From Sphingobacteriales bacterium (lineage in GTDB: Bacteria; Bacteroidota; Bacteroidia; Sphingobacteriales; Sphingobacteriaceae): a stretch of DNA of 64,000 nt. Shown piece by piece: positions 9,576 through 18,354 of this stretch; within the stretch, counting starts at the first letter, position 1; each line of letters opens with the position of its first letter. The stretch lies in NCBI GenBank assembly GCA_025353765.1, contig JANXOD010000035.1, forward strand, positions 124,001 to 188,000. Direction: 5' to 3'. A model generated the notes under the pieces. That model saw only the letters and a program-made list of their open reading frames with translations, did no database searches and was not told the origin of the DNA. The position numbers were made by a program, and so were the translations under genes.

Positions 9576-10463
9576 ATGGCAAGAACAACATATCAGGATT
9601 TATTGGATGCAGGTGTACATTTTGGTCACCTTACCCGCAAATGGGATCCGAAAATGGCACCGTACATTTTCATGGAGCGTAATGGCATCCACATTATAGA
9701 TTTAAATAAAACATTAACAAAATTAGAAGAAGGAGCTGCAGCGATTAAACAAATCGTTAAATCCGGACGTAAAATCTTATTTGTTTCTACCAAGAAACAA
9801 GCTAAAGATATTGTTGCTGAACAAGCTCGTTCTGTAAACATGCCGTACGTAACCGAACGTTGGTTAGGTGGGATGTTAACTAACTTTGCAACAGTACGTA
9901 AGTCAATCAAAAAGATGTCTAACATCGATAAGATGACTAAAGACGGAACGTATGATGTACTTTCTAAGAAAGAAAAATTAATGATTCAGCGTGAGCGTAT
10001 TAAATTAGAAACCCTTTTAGGAGGAATAGCTGATTTGAACCGATTACCTGCAGCATTATTTATCATTGATGTTAAAAAAGAACATATCTCTGTTGCTGAG
10101 GCGATGAAATTAAACATCCCTACATTTGCAATGGTTGATACGAACTCAGATCCATCAAACATTGATTTCCCTATTCCGGCGAATGATGATGCAACCAAAT
10201 CTATCACTTTGATTATGGATGTAATTATGAAAGCGATACACGAAGGTTTGGAAGAACGTAAACGTGAGAAGGAAGAAGAAGCGGATAAGGAAGCAGCAGC
10301 AGCAAAGGCTAAAGTTGATACAGAAGGCGAAGAAAAAGATGCACCTGCTGCTACTGGTAAACGTACACGTAAAGCAAGTACAGAAACAGAAGCAACAACA
10401 ACTGAAACTGCTGTAGCTACAGCCGAAACAGAAGCTGAGCCAACTGCTAAAAGCGAAGAATAA
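9576..10463 (+). CDS. rpsB: Small ribosomal subunit protein uS2 with acidic C-terminal extension
   Basis: A 295-residue protein; the S2 core covers about residues 1-225 (DLLDAGVHFGHLTRKWDPKM, TERWLGGMLTN, FAMVDTNSDPSNIDFPIPANDD). About 65 extra residues follow, rich in Ala, Glu, Lys and Thr (repeated TE/AE stretches), a disordered low-complexity tail of a kind often seen in this phylum. Assembles late into the 30S subunit. It is preceded by an unusually good Shine-Dalgarno and separated from tsf by a 97-bp spacer containing a large inverted repeat. Confidence 0.97.
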   Translation: MARTTYQDLLDAGVHFGHLTRKWDPKMAPYIFMERNGIHIIDLNKTLTKLEEGAAAIKQIVKSGRKILFVSTKKQAKDIVAEQARSVNMPYVTERWLGGMLTNFATVRKSIKKMSNIDKMTKDGTYDVLSKKEKLMIQRERIKLETLLGGIADLNRLPAALFIIDVKKEHISVAEAMKLNIPTFAMVDTNSDPSNIDFPIPANDDATKSITLIMDVIMKAIHEGLEERKREKEEEADKEAAAAKAKVDTEGEEKDAPAATGKRTRKASTETEATTTETAVATAETEAEPTAKSEE

Positions 10464-10468
10464 TACAC

Positions 10469-10530
10469 GTTGTGGGTTGCAAGTTGTGAATGGCAGGGAA
10501 ACCTGAAATCTTCAACTTACAACCCACAAC
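10469..10530. repeat. Heptamer-type inverted repeat between rpsB and tsf
   Basis: Arm gttgtgggttgcaagttg (10469-10486) pairs with 10513-10530 at 17 of 18 positions (the odd pair is a C/T difference). Each arm is itself a chain of 7-bp units (gttgtgg, gttgcaa, gttgtga). The right arm is followed by TTTTAT, so the RNA could act as a partial terminator that lowers tsf expression relative to the ribosomal genes, or it may be a passive intergenic repeat. Confidence 0.75.
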
Positions 10531-10560
10531 TTTTATAGAAACAATTAAAAACAAAAAAAC

Positions 10561-11400
10561 ATGTCTACAGTACAAATTACTGCCACAGATGTAAATAAAT
10601 TACGCCAGCAAACCGGAGCCGGGATGATGGATTGCAAAAAAGCATTAACCGAAGCAAACGGTGATTTTGAAGCAGCTATTGATTACCTGCGTAAAAAAGG
10701 AGCTAAAGTTGCAGCCAGCCGTCAGGATCGTGAATCTAATGAAGGTGTTGTTATTGCAAAAACTACAGCAGAGGGGAAACATGGTATTATCGTAGAGATA
10801 AACTGCGAAACTGATTTCGTAGCCAAAAACGCTGAATTTATTGCTTTTGCAAACAGTATTGCTGATTTAGCGATTGAAAAAAACCCTACTTCTATTGAAG
10901 AATTAGTAGGTTTAGAATTAAACGGAGCCAAATTATCTGATACTATATTAGATCAAACCGGGAAAATCGGCGAAAAAGTTGGAGTTTCTAAATACGAAAA
11001 AGTTACAGGCGAAAAAGTAATTGCTTATATACATGGCAATTACCGTTTAGGTGTATTAGTTGCTTTAAGTGCTAATGCGGCTCAGGCTGACGAAGCTGGA
11101 AAAGACGTTGCTATGCAAATTGCGGCCATGAATCCAGTTGCTTTGGATAAAGGTGATGTAGACTCAAAAACGATCGAACGCGAATTAGAAATTGCAAAAG
11201 ATGTGATCCGTGCAGAAGGTAAACCAGAAGAGATGGTTGAAAAAATTGCTGCAGGTAAACTGAATAAATTTTATAAAGATTCTACTTTATTAAATCAGGA
11301 GTTCGTGAAAGATTCATCTAAAACTGTTGCTCAGTTTTTAAATGATGTACATAAAGGCTTAACTGTTACCGCCTTTAAGCGGGTTCAATTAGGAGCTTAA
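10561..11400 (+). CDS. tsf: Elongation factor Ts
   Basis: The 279-residue nucleotide exchange factor for EF-Tu. An N-terminal UBA-like domain (VNKLRQQTGAGMMDCKKAL) and the signature ETDFVAKN, which contacts EF-Tu, are clear; length is standard. It completes the operon: a strong terminator begins 7 bp after its stop codon. Confidence 0.98.
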   Translation: MSTVQITATDVNKLRQQTGAGMMDCKKALTEANGDFEAAIDYLRKKGAKVAASRQDRESNEGVVIAKTTAEGKHGIIVEINCETDFVAKNAEFIAFANSIADLAIEKNPTSIEELVGLELNGAKLSDTILDQTGKIGEKVGVSKYEKVTGEKVIAYIHGNYRLGVLVALSANAAQADEAGKDVAMQIAAMNPVALDKGDVDSKTIERELEIAKDVIRAEGKPEEMVEKIAAGKLNKFYKDSTLLNQEFVKDSSKTVAQFLNDVHKGLTVTAFKRVQLGA

Positions 11401-11406
11401 TATTTT

Positions 11407-11435
11407 ATCCCGATGATTTCATCGGGATTTTTTTT
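11407..11435 (+). terminator. Rho-independent terminator after tsf
   Basis: Stem atcccgatga / tcatcgggat (10 bp) with a 2-nt apex and a following run of T ends the ribosomal operon. Confidence 0.93.
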
Positions 11436-11544
11436 GCCCTATACTTTTTCGATGATATGAAAACTGCACTAAGCCACAAAGTTAAAACCAGAAAAAATTA
11501 ATTAGTTATACCTTTTTAATACCTTTATTAAACTCTTATCTCAA

Positions 11545-12252
11545 ATGAAATATAAAAGAATCTTATTAAAATTAAGTGGCGAAGCATTGATGGGAGATAA
11601 GCAATACGGTATTGATATAGATCGTGTTGCCCAATACGCGAAAGATATTAAAGCAGTGCATGATAAAGGTATTGAAATTGCCCTAGTTATAGGTGGAGGC
11701 AATATTTATCGTGGTTTGAGTGCAGAAAAAGCAGGTATGGATCGAGTTCAGGCGGATTATATGGGTATGCTTGCCACCGTAATTAATAGTATGGCCTTGC
11801 AGGATGCTTTAGAGAAAGTAGGTGTAAAGACTCGATTGCTTACCGCTATAAAAATGGAGCAAATTTGTGAGCCCTTCATTCGTCGCAGGGCTGTACGACA
11901 TCTTGAAAAAGGAAGAATTGTAATTTTTGGTGCCGGTACAGGGAATCCATATTTTACAACGGATACTGCCGCTTCTTTAAGAGCCGTAGAAATTAATGCA
12001 GACGTAGTAATGAAAGGTACTCGTGTAGATGGAATTTATACATCAGATCCACTTAAAAATGATGATGCCATACGATATGATGAAATCACATTTGATGAAG
12101 TGTATAAAAAGAATTTGAGCGTAATGGATATGACAGCAATTACACTTTGTCAGGAAAATAATCTTCCCATTATTGTGTTTGATATGAATAAACCAGGTAA
12201 TTTCATGAGAATTACCAATGGTGAAACTATTGGCACCTTAGTAAAAGGGTAA
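11545..12252 (+). CDS. pyrH: Uridylate kinase
   Basis: A 235-residue bacterial UMP kinase of the amino-acid-kinase fold, making UDP from UMP. Visible: [14 protein letters not shown] at the N-terminus, the glycine loop [27 protein letters not shown], and the C-terminal DMNKPGNF. Length is normal. It lies 145 bp after the tsf terminator, so it has its own promoter, and 78 bp before frr, the usual pyrH-frr pairing. Confidence 0.98.
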   Translation: MKYKRILLKLSGEALMGDKQYGIDIDRVAQYAKDIKAVHDKGIEIALVIGGGNIYRGLSAEKAGMDRVQADYMGMLATVINSMALQDALEKVGVKTRLLTAIKMEQICEPFIRRRAVRHLEKGRIVIFGAGTGNPYFTTDTAASLRAVEINADVVMKGTRVDGIYTSDPLKNDDAIRYDEITFDEVYKKNLSVMDMTAITLCQENNLPIIVFDMNKPGNFMRITNGETIGTLVKG

Positions 12253-12330
12253 GCTCAACTAATCAATAGAGAATAGGGATATCAGTCAAATACATTTTTT
12301 CTTATTTTTACAGCTTGAAACCGCAATTTT

Positions 12331-12897
12331 ATGAATGATCATATAAAAAAACAGTTAGAAGATGCGAAGGCTCACATGGAAAAAGCCATAGAGTTTTGTG
12401 ATAATGAACTGGTAAAAATTCGTGCAGGTAAAGCCATGCCGTCTATGTTGGATGGTATTGTGGTTGATTATTATGGTACACCAACTCCGTTGGCTCAAAT
12501 CGGAACAGTTAATACTCCCGATGCCCGCACATTAGTGGTTCAGCCTTGGGAAAAAACAATGCTTATTGCTATTGAAAAAGCAATTATGGAAGCCAATATT
12601 GGACTTAATCCACAAAATGACGGTATAGTTATTCGTTTAAATGTACCGCCTTTAACTGAAGAGCGCCGTAAAGATCTGGTTAAGAAAGTAAAAGAAGAGG
12701 CGGAAAAGGGGCGTATTGTAATTCGAAATATTCGTAAAGATGCTAACGAAAAAATTAAACGGTCAAAAGCAGAAGGCATTTCTGATGATGATGAAATAAA
12801 ACTTGGCGAAGCTGAAGTTCAAAAATTAACAGATGGTTATATTGTAAAAGTAGATCACCTTGCAGAACTTAAAGAAAAAGATATTATGACTGTTTAA
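12331..12897 (+). CDS. frr: Ribosome recycling factor
   Basis: A 188-residue protein that splits post-termination ribosomes with EF-G. Conserved pieces: KIRAGKAMPSMLDGIVVDYYGTPTPL, VQPWEKTM, GLNPQNDG, and the C-terminal helical LTDGYIVKVDHLAELKEKDIM. Normal length. Followed by a terminator. Confidence 0.98.
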   Translation: MNDHIKKQLEDAKAHMEKAIEFCDNELVKIRAGKAMPSMLDGIVVDYYGTPTPLAQIGTVNTPDARTLVVQPWEKTMLIAIEKAIMEANIGLNPQNDGIVIRLNVPPLTEERRKDLVKKVKEEAEKGRIVIRNIRKDANEKIKRSKAEGISDDDEIKLGEAEVQKLTDGYIVKVDHLAELKEKDIMTV

Positions 12898-12919
12898 GCG
12901 TAATCTAATTGTAAAAAGC

Positions 12920-12953
12920 AAGGGAATCATGTAAATACATCATTCCCTTTTTT
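12920..12953 (+). terminator. Rho-independent terminator after frr
   Basis: Stem aagggaat / attccctt, extended inward by atgta/tacat across a small mismatch, followed by TTTTT. Confidence 0.88.
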
Positions 12954-13104
12954 AATTTTATATCCTTCATGAAACCTGCATGGACTTCCGATCACAAATA
13001 GAAATAAATAAGTTCATGCAAGCTTCATCACTATTAAAAACTTAGCGAAGCACTCTCTTGAGTGCCATTAAAACCCCAAAAAAACAAAAAAACAGTTTAA
13101 TTTG

Positions 13105-14859
13105 ATGAAAATATTACTTAATTACTTAAAAAATTATAAAGGTTTAATTGTTATTGCTTTGCTTTTAGCAGCAATAAGTCAGGTCTTTACACTTTTAGAT
13201 CCGCATATTACGGGTAAAATTGTAGATAATTTTATTGAAAAACGGGCAGCTTTACCCCGTTCTGAATTTATAAAAGGTATTCTCTATTTGGTGGGATTGG
13301 CCGTTGGAGCTGCTATGGTATCGCGTATAGCTAAAAATCTGCAAGATTATTTCACAAGCATCGTGGTTCAGAAATTGGGCGCTAAAATGTATGCCGATGG
13401 GCTTAAACACTCTTTAGAGTTACCATACCAAACTTTTGAAGATCAGCGAAGCGGAGAAACATTAGGGATTTTACAAAAAGTACGAATGGATTCCGAAAAA
13501 TTCATCACCTCTTTCATCAGTATTTTATTTGCCAGTTTGGTTGGGATGATCTTCGTTGTGGTTTATTCATTAACCATAAGCTATAAAGTAACTTTAGTAT
13601 ATTTTGCTGCCGTACCCATTATTGCTTTCACCAGCTGGATGCTAAGCCGTAAAATTAAGGTCGTACAAAAAAGTATTGTTAAAGAAACTACCTCATTGGC
13701 GGGTTCTACCACAGAATCACTACGTAATATAGAATTAGTAAAAAGCCTTGGACTCGCAAACCAGGAAATTGAGCGTTTAAATAATACCACCTACAAAATT
13801 CTGGACCTCGAACTTAAAAAAGTAAAATATGTAAGAGGCATGGGTTTTTTACAAGGAACCACTGTAAATTTTATACGAAGTGTGATGGTGGTAATTTTAC
13901 TGATGCTCATTTTCGATAATGAGATATCAGCAGGTAAATATTTCACGTTTCTTTTTTATTCATTCTTTTTATTCGGGCCTTTACAGGAACTGGGTAATGT
14001 CATTATTGCTTATCGCGAAGCAGAAGTTTCTTTATTAAATTTTGATCGTATATTAAATCTGCCTAAAGAGGTACGACCATTGAATCCGGTTAACATTGGT
14101 AGAGTTACAGCACTTAGCTTTAACAACGTTAGTTTTAAACATCAAACAGCAAAACATAATGCTCTGAATAATATCTCTTTTCAAACTAATAACGGACAAA
14201 CGATTGCTTTTGTGGGCCCGTCAGGATCAGGAAAAAGCACACTGGTAAAACTTTTAGTAGGCTTATACCCACCAAAAGAAGGTACAGTTTTGTATAATAA
14301 TATTTCAAGTACTGAGATAAACCTAGATGAACTGCGTGAAAAAATAGGTTTTGTAACTCAGGATACACAGCTATTTTCGGGAACTATTCGCGAAAACTTA
14401 TTATTTGTAAGGCCATTTGCTACAGATGAAGACTGTATGATAGTATTAAAAAAAGCAGCCTGCCAAACCTTGCTTTCCCGTGCTGATAAAGGATTAGATA
14501 CCGTAATTGGTGAAGGCGGAGTAAAAGTTTCTGGTGGAGAAAAACAGCGTTTATCCATTGCACGAGCTCTATTGCGCCAGCCAGATATTTTAGTATTTGA
14601 CGAAGCAACCTCTTCTTTAGATTCCATTACGGAAGAAGAAATTACAGAAACCATACGTGACGTTTCGGTCATTAAAGATCACATCACTATTTTAATTGCA
14701 CATCGATTATCAACCATTATGCATGCGGATAAGATTTTCGTGCTTGAAAAAGGCCAAATTATAGAATCTGGTAAACACGAAGAATTATTGGTAGAAAAGG
14801 GATTATATTATGCCATGTGGCGCCAGCAGATTGGTGAAAAATATGCAGTAGAAGTTTAA
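13105..14859 (+). CDS. ABC transporter, fused permease and ATPase (MsbA-like exporter)
   Basis: A 584-residue half-transporter that would work as a homodimer in the inner membrane. Residues 1-320 form a type-1 ABC exporter transmembrane domain with six hydrophobic helices; residues ~335-584 are the ATPase: Walker A GPSGSGKS at 371-378, signature VSGGEKQ, Walker B ILVFDEATSSLD, and the IAHRLS switch His. It lacks the extra N-terminal C39 peptidase domain of bacteriocin exporters. A TTG codon precedes the ATG by one codon; ATG at 13105 is preferred. Substrate (lipid, drug or peptide) cannot be told from sequence. Confidence 0.93.
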   Translation: MKILLNYLKNYKGLIVIALLLAAISQVFTLLDPHITGKIVDNFIEKRAALPRSEFIKGILYLVGLAVGAAMVSRIAKNLQDYFTSIVVQKLGAKMYADGLKHSLELPYQTFEDQRSGETLGILQKVRMDSEKFITSFISILFASLVGMIFVVVYSLTISYKVTLVYFAAVPIIAFTSWMLSRKIKVVQKSIVKETTSLAGSTTESLRNIELVKSLGLANQEIERLNNTTYKILDLELKKVKYVRGMGFLQGTTVNFIRSVMVVILLMLIFDNEISAGKYFTFLFYSFFLFGPLQELGNVIIAYREAEVSLLNFDRILNLPKEVRPLNPVNIGRVTALSFNNVSFKHQTAKHNALNNISFQTNNGQTIAFVGPSGSGKSTLVKLLVGLYPPKEGTVLYNNISSTEINLDELREKIGFVTQDTQLFSGTIRENLLFVRPFATDEDCMIVLKKAACQTLLSRADKGLDTVIGEGGVKVSGGEKQRLSIARALLRQPDILVFDEATSSLDSITEEEITETIRDVSVIKDHITILIAHRLSTIMHADKIFVLEKGQIIESGKHEELLVEKGLYYAMWRQQIGEKYAVEV

Positions 14860-14912
14860 CATCTAAAAAAATAGTATATTAGACTCTTAATAAAGTTTAA
14901 ACCATAAAATAA

Positions 14913-15812
14913 ATGCTTGCAAAAATAACTCTTTCAGCCATCTTACTATCTTTCGGTTATAATATTTATGCCCAGGAAATTGCGTCGGCAGATACCATAA
15001 AAAGTTCAGTGAAATTAGATATCGGATTTGGATATACTCCCACAACTGACTATACTAATACTCAAAATACCGAATTAATATCATCCCCAATAGTAAGCCC
15101 TGGCATTGCATATTCTCATAAATCTGGTTTTGGTCTTTCACTAAATAGTTCATTTTTATTAAGTAACTCCAACAACCAAAGCCTTTATGAGATGATTATA
15201 TCGCCCTCTTATAATTATGGTAAATCTAAATTATATTCATTGGGAGCTTCTTATTCGAGATTTTACTATAATAAGAATAGTCCAATTCCTCAAACTCCTA
15301 TAAACAATGAGCTATACACATTTTTCAGTTATGATGATCTTTTTATAAAACCATCTATAGAGTTTGATTATGGCTTTGGAACAATTAAAAATGCAAAGGT
15401 ATATTCATTTAAGAAAAAAACGAGCTTGGGTTCTCAAACGATATCCGGCCATGATCTTTCAGTAACCTTAAATGCATCTAAAAGTTTATCCTTTGATAAT
15501 TTGTTAACTCCAGAAGATGAATTGGAGGTTGCTACTAAAGTATCATTAATAAGCGGTACAGAAAATTTTTTCAGGAACTTGAAAACTTCCAAAAATTTAT
15601 CAAGAAATAAGCATTTTCAAGATAATTCTACTTCAGCTACATCCACAGATGGAAGTAAATTTGAACTCCGTTCTTTTCAAACTGCTGTAAGTTTAAATTA
15701 TGCTATAGGGAAATTTAACTTAATACCTCAATATGATATTGCTTTTCCATTAAGCGGTGATAGCAAAACTCCTTATGGATATTTCACCGCTAATCTTCAA
15801 TTTACATTTTAA
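14913..15812 (+). CDS. Putative outer membrane beta-barrel protein, function unknown
   Basis: A 299-residue protein that I do not recognise. It has a signal peptide (ends YAQ around residue 21), then alternating polar/aromatic strands, many Ser, Tyr and Asn residues, and a C-terminus ending in Phe (NLQFTF), all pointing to an outer-membrane barrel of roughly 10-14 strands. It stands alone 53 bp after the ABC exporter gene, so it may be cotranscribed with it. Confidence 0.65.
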   Translation: MLAKITLSAILLSFGYNIYAQEIASADTIKSSVKLDIGFGYTPTTDYTNTQNTELISSPIVSPGIAYSHKSGFGLSLNSSFLLSNSNNQSLYEMIISPSYNYGKSKLYSLGASYSRFYYNKNSPIPQTPINNELYTFFSYDDLFIKPSIEFDYGFGTIKNAKVYSFKKKTSLGSQTISGHDLSVTLNASKSLSFDNLLTPEDELEVATKVSLISGTENFFRNLKTSKNLSRNKHFQDNSTSATSTDGSKFELRSFQTAVSLNYAIGKFNLIPQYDIAFPLSGDSKTPYGYFTANLQFTF

Positions 15813-16002
15813 TCACTAGATTTCTACAACTCGTTTTTTACCTAATCTAAGTATCACTTTCCCTCTTGTACTTCGTTCATATCTTCTCCATTGCATGCTA
15901 CAAATATGAAAGAGGCATATATGTTTTTTGATTGTACTTTTTCTAATTCGTTCATGGAACTATACCAGACAATAAAAACAGCCTGCTAAAAAAAATATTA
16001 TT

Positions 16003-17400
16003 TTATTCAAGCCCATCAATACTAATAGAAAACTTACCTTTTGCAACTACCATAGTAATGATAGCATTAGATGTTAAAAATATTTTATTAGGAGCCAGTT
16101 CTGTCATTGAGCCATTTATTTTTACTCCTTTTAAAGGTTGATAATTATTCAAATAACCCGCCATTTTCTTTTCGCCTTCTTTTAACTGATCTTCAATAGA
16201 AAAACTACAACTCTGCTGAATTTTTTTTAGGATTAATCCATGTGCCAGCCAATCGCTTGTTTTTAAGAGCTTATTTTTAGAGTCGAGCACAAAATCAACC
16301 TGATCTAAGTAAATTTCTTTTTTAACAGCATCATACATCGGGGTACCGGAAAGATAAACCTCACCATTAACAGAACCACTCAGATTCAATTCAATAATTA
16401 ATTTCCCATCTTTACCCCAAAGATCAATTTTATTAACGGTTACAGAACGTTTTCCTGATTCGAATTTTTGTCCGGCGAAGTTTTTCTGGACCAAAGCAGC
16501 GGCATTAGGATAGGTTACAAAGCCTGCAATATTCGCATTAAATTCATTTGGTATTTTATCTACAGCCATCAACATCAGTTTATTTTTATCAAACTGAAGA
16601 GTAGGTTTTGAACCTACAGCTGTTTCCAGGTAAGCTTTCATGCCCAATGTCAGTGTTATTTTTTTATTGGCCACACTGGCCTTGTTTGTATAAAGTTCTA
16701 CAGGTTGAAGGGCAAACCAGGTATGATAATCTGTATTTACTTCTAGCGGCTTACTCACCTGCTCCAAGGCATCCATTACGTATGGTTTAATATCAACAGA
16801 TTGTGCAATGGCATTATCAATTGCCTTGGCTAACTTATTTTTAACTAGCGGCAATGCAGGATTAATAAGGTAAGTTATGGGTATATTTTTACCGGCAATA
16901 GTTACACTCGGACTTTCTGCCCAGTCCACACCTTCAATCTGTGTATTGGTAGTTAATTTCCAGTTGCTTAGCCCGGCTACTGTATTCATTTTCATGATAC
17001 CGTTTAGATTTACCTCACGGGTATCATAAGCCGAAAGTCCAAATTTTTCGATCCCATATCTTATTTTTATCCAAATTTTTAAGGGGAATTGCATTTCCAG
17101 TTTTCCACCTTTTTCTGAAATTAAAAAGGGAGCTTGCTTCCATACTTTTAGCATCATATTATCATCTTCTATATCCTTATCCTCATAAATTAATCCGTTA
17201 AGATATTTATTGGTTTGCGTTTGTAAATCAGACAAACTTATCTCTACCGGAAGATTTACGTATGATAATTGTTTATCATATACCACTTCAGAGCTGTAAT
17301 CAGGCAATGGTTTAAGGGCCTGAATTTTTTGTGTTGTGCTGCAGGATGATAAACAAATGAATAATGTAGTAAGAAACAAATAGGGATAGGTTAATTTCAT
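16003..17400 (-). CDS. DUF4403 family lipoprotein
   Basis: About 465 residues when started at the ATG at 17400; the frame is open 17 codons further upstream, but only this start gives a proper lipoprotein signal (MKLTYPYLFLTTLFICLSSC). The body matches DUF4403: short N-terminal strand SYVNLPVEISLSDL, then long amphipathic beta strands, suggesting a lipid-binding-like tubular fold; this structural idea is inference. It stands alone and its cellular role is not known. Confidence 0.82.
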   Translation of the reverse strand: MKLTYPYLFLTTLFICLSSCSTTQKIQALKPLPDYSSEVVYDKQLSYVNLPVEISLSDLQTQTNKYLNGLIYEDKDIEDDNMMLKVWKQAPFLISEKGGKLEMQFPLKIWIKIRYGIEKFGLSAYDTREVNLNGIMKMNTVAGLSNWKLTTNTQIEGVDWAESPSVTIAGKNIPITYLINPALPLVKNKLAKAIDNAIAQSVDIKPYVMDALEQVSKPLEVNTDYHTWFALQPVELYTNKASVANKKITLTLGMKAYLETAVGSKPTLQFDKNKLMLMAVDKIPNEFNANIAGFVTYPNAAALVQKNFAGQKFESGKRSVTVNKIDLWGKDGKLIIELNLSGSVNGEVYLSGTPMYDAVKKEIYLDQVDFVLDSKNKLLKTSDWLAHGLILKKIQQSCSFSIEDQLKEGEKKMAGYLNNYQPLKGVKINGSMTELAPNKIFLTSNAIITMVVAKGKFSISIDGLE

Positions 17401-17558
17401 CTTGTTGGATAATTGATTTCCGAAGATATTGTTGATTTTTATTATTATCAAATGGTTTGTTGGTATATGTGATAAATCATTTTTTAATTATTAAATGCCA
17501 AGGCAAATAATCAATTTTTGTTAGATAATGATAATAGTAATTATCTCATTACAGTTGA

Positions 17559-17566
17559 TATCTTTG
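17559..17566 (+). promoter_or_regulatory. Candidate -7 promoter element of the 17588 gene
   Basis: TATCTTTG (TAnnTTTG consensus) ends 21 bp before the ATG. No -33 TTG at good spacing was found. Confidence 0.5.
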
Positions 17567-17587
17567 AATTAAAATAAAAATATAATT

Positions 17588-18031
17588 ATGTATAAATTCT
17601 TATTAAGCCTGCATTCGGGCTTTCGTTATATTGTGCTGGTACTTACAGTTTTGGCTTTAGTACAATCATTGGTAGGATTATTCGGCAAGAAAAAATATAC
17701 GGAGACTAATCGCAAAATTAATCTCTTTACTCTGATATCCGCCCATACACAATTGCTGATTGGCTTGGTATTGTATTTTTATAGTCCATTTGTAAACTAT
17801 GGTAATATGGGCGCAGCCATGAAAGATACTACAACCCGTTACTGGACAGTAGAACATTTAGCCATGATGATTTTTGCAATCATATTAATCACAATAGGTC
17901 ATTCAAGGTCTAAAAAAGCAATAGATGCACTAAACAAACACAGAGCTATTGCTTTATATTATGGCTTAGCTATTCTTATAATTCTGCTTGCTGTCTACCA
18001 GAGTAGCCGTCCGATATTGGGAATGTCATAA
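17588..18031 (+). CDS. Small four-helix membrane protein (cytochrome b-like)
   Basis: A 147-residue integral membrane protein with four hydrophobic helices and conserved-looking His residues near membrane edges (LLSLHSGFRYIV, LISAHTQLLIG, VEHLAMMIF, TIGHSRSKKA). Such proteins are often annotated cytochrome b-like in Bacteroidota because the histidines could hold haem, but there is no direct evidence of that here. It lies just upstream of the trp leader on the same strand; 52 bp separate its stop from the leader ATG, and a separate promoter is likely for trp. Confidence 0.7.
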   Translation: MYKFLLSLHSGFRYIVLVLTVLALVQSLVGLFGKKKYTETNRKINLFTLISAHTQLLIGLVLYFYSPFVNYGNMGAAMKDTTTRYWTVEHLAMMIFAIILITIGHSRSKKAIDALNKHRAIALYYGLAILIILLAVYQSSRPILGMS

Positions 18032-18048
18032 ATAAAATAATGGAAAAT

Positions 18049-18077
18049 TTGAAATATCATTTTTCTTTATATTTTTG
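18049..18077 (+). promoter_or_regulatory. Candidate promoter of the trp leader
   Basis: TTG at 18049-18051 and TATTTTTG at 18070-18077 are 18 bp apart, close to the -33/-7 consensus. If used, the mRNA would begin only a few bases before the leader-peptide ATG, a nearly leaderless arrangement. Confidence 0.5.
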
Positions 18078-18083
18078 TTGAAG

Positions 18084-18161
18084 ATGATTAGAGAAATAAA
18101 TATTCTTAACTATTGGTGGCCTGTAATAACAACAGCGCCCGGGACAGGTATTTTGAAATAA
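18084..18161 (+). CDS. trpL: trp operon leader peptide with tandem Trp codons
   Basis: A 25-codon open frame, ATG to TAA, encoding a peptide with two consecutive Trp codons at positions 11-12 (context LNYWWPVITTAPG). It sits 193 bp before trpE and 30 bp before an intrinsic terminator. This is the classical layout of ribosome-mediated attenuation: when charged tRNA-Trp is scarce the ribosome stalls at the Trp pair and the terminator should not form. Known biology: trp attenuation leaders have been predicted in Bacteroidota (the Bacteroid-trp RNA motif). Inference: this peptide is the sensor for this trp operon. Too short for normal gene callers. Confidence 0.82.
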   Translation: MIREINILNYWWPVITTAPGTGILK

Positions 18162-18191
18162 ACTAATCAACCAAAACCTAAACAAATGTAA

Positions 18192-18221
18192 AACCCGACG
18201 CTCAACCCGTTGGGTTTTTTT
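18192..18221 (+). terminator. trp attenuator (terminator hairpin)
   Basis: Stem aacccgacg / cgttgggtt (9 bp with one G-T wobble), loop ctcaacc, followed by a run of T. It lies between the leader peptide and trpE. Upstream cct/agg and cccggg segments (18120-18148) lie within reach and could form the competing pairing, but I could not define the antiterminator with certainty. Confidence 0.82.
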
Positions 18222-18354
18222 GTGGCCGAGCCTCAACTCTATTTTAATATAAAATAGGAACATCTTTTATGAATCATCATGAGCCGTATCTTACAAATAA
18301 GAATAAATAAATTTCACTTATGACTTCATTATCGCTTAATAACAATTTGTTCTA

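Noticed and set aside
9986-10468. 160-codon minus-strand frame opposite rpsB
   Set aside because: Shadow of the Ala/Glu-rich S2 tail; low complexity and no independent signals.
13105-14859. Dedicated exporter for the GG-leader peptide
   Set aside because: No C39 peptidase domain at the N-terminus and 38 kb away, so no link is claimed.
18270-18311. Second short leader frame before trpE (13 codons)
   Set aside because: It contains no Trp codons and lies after the terminator; chance frame.
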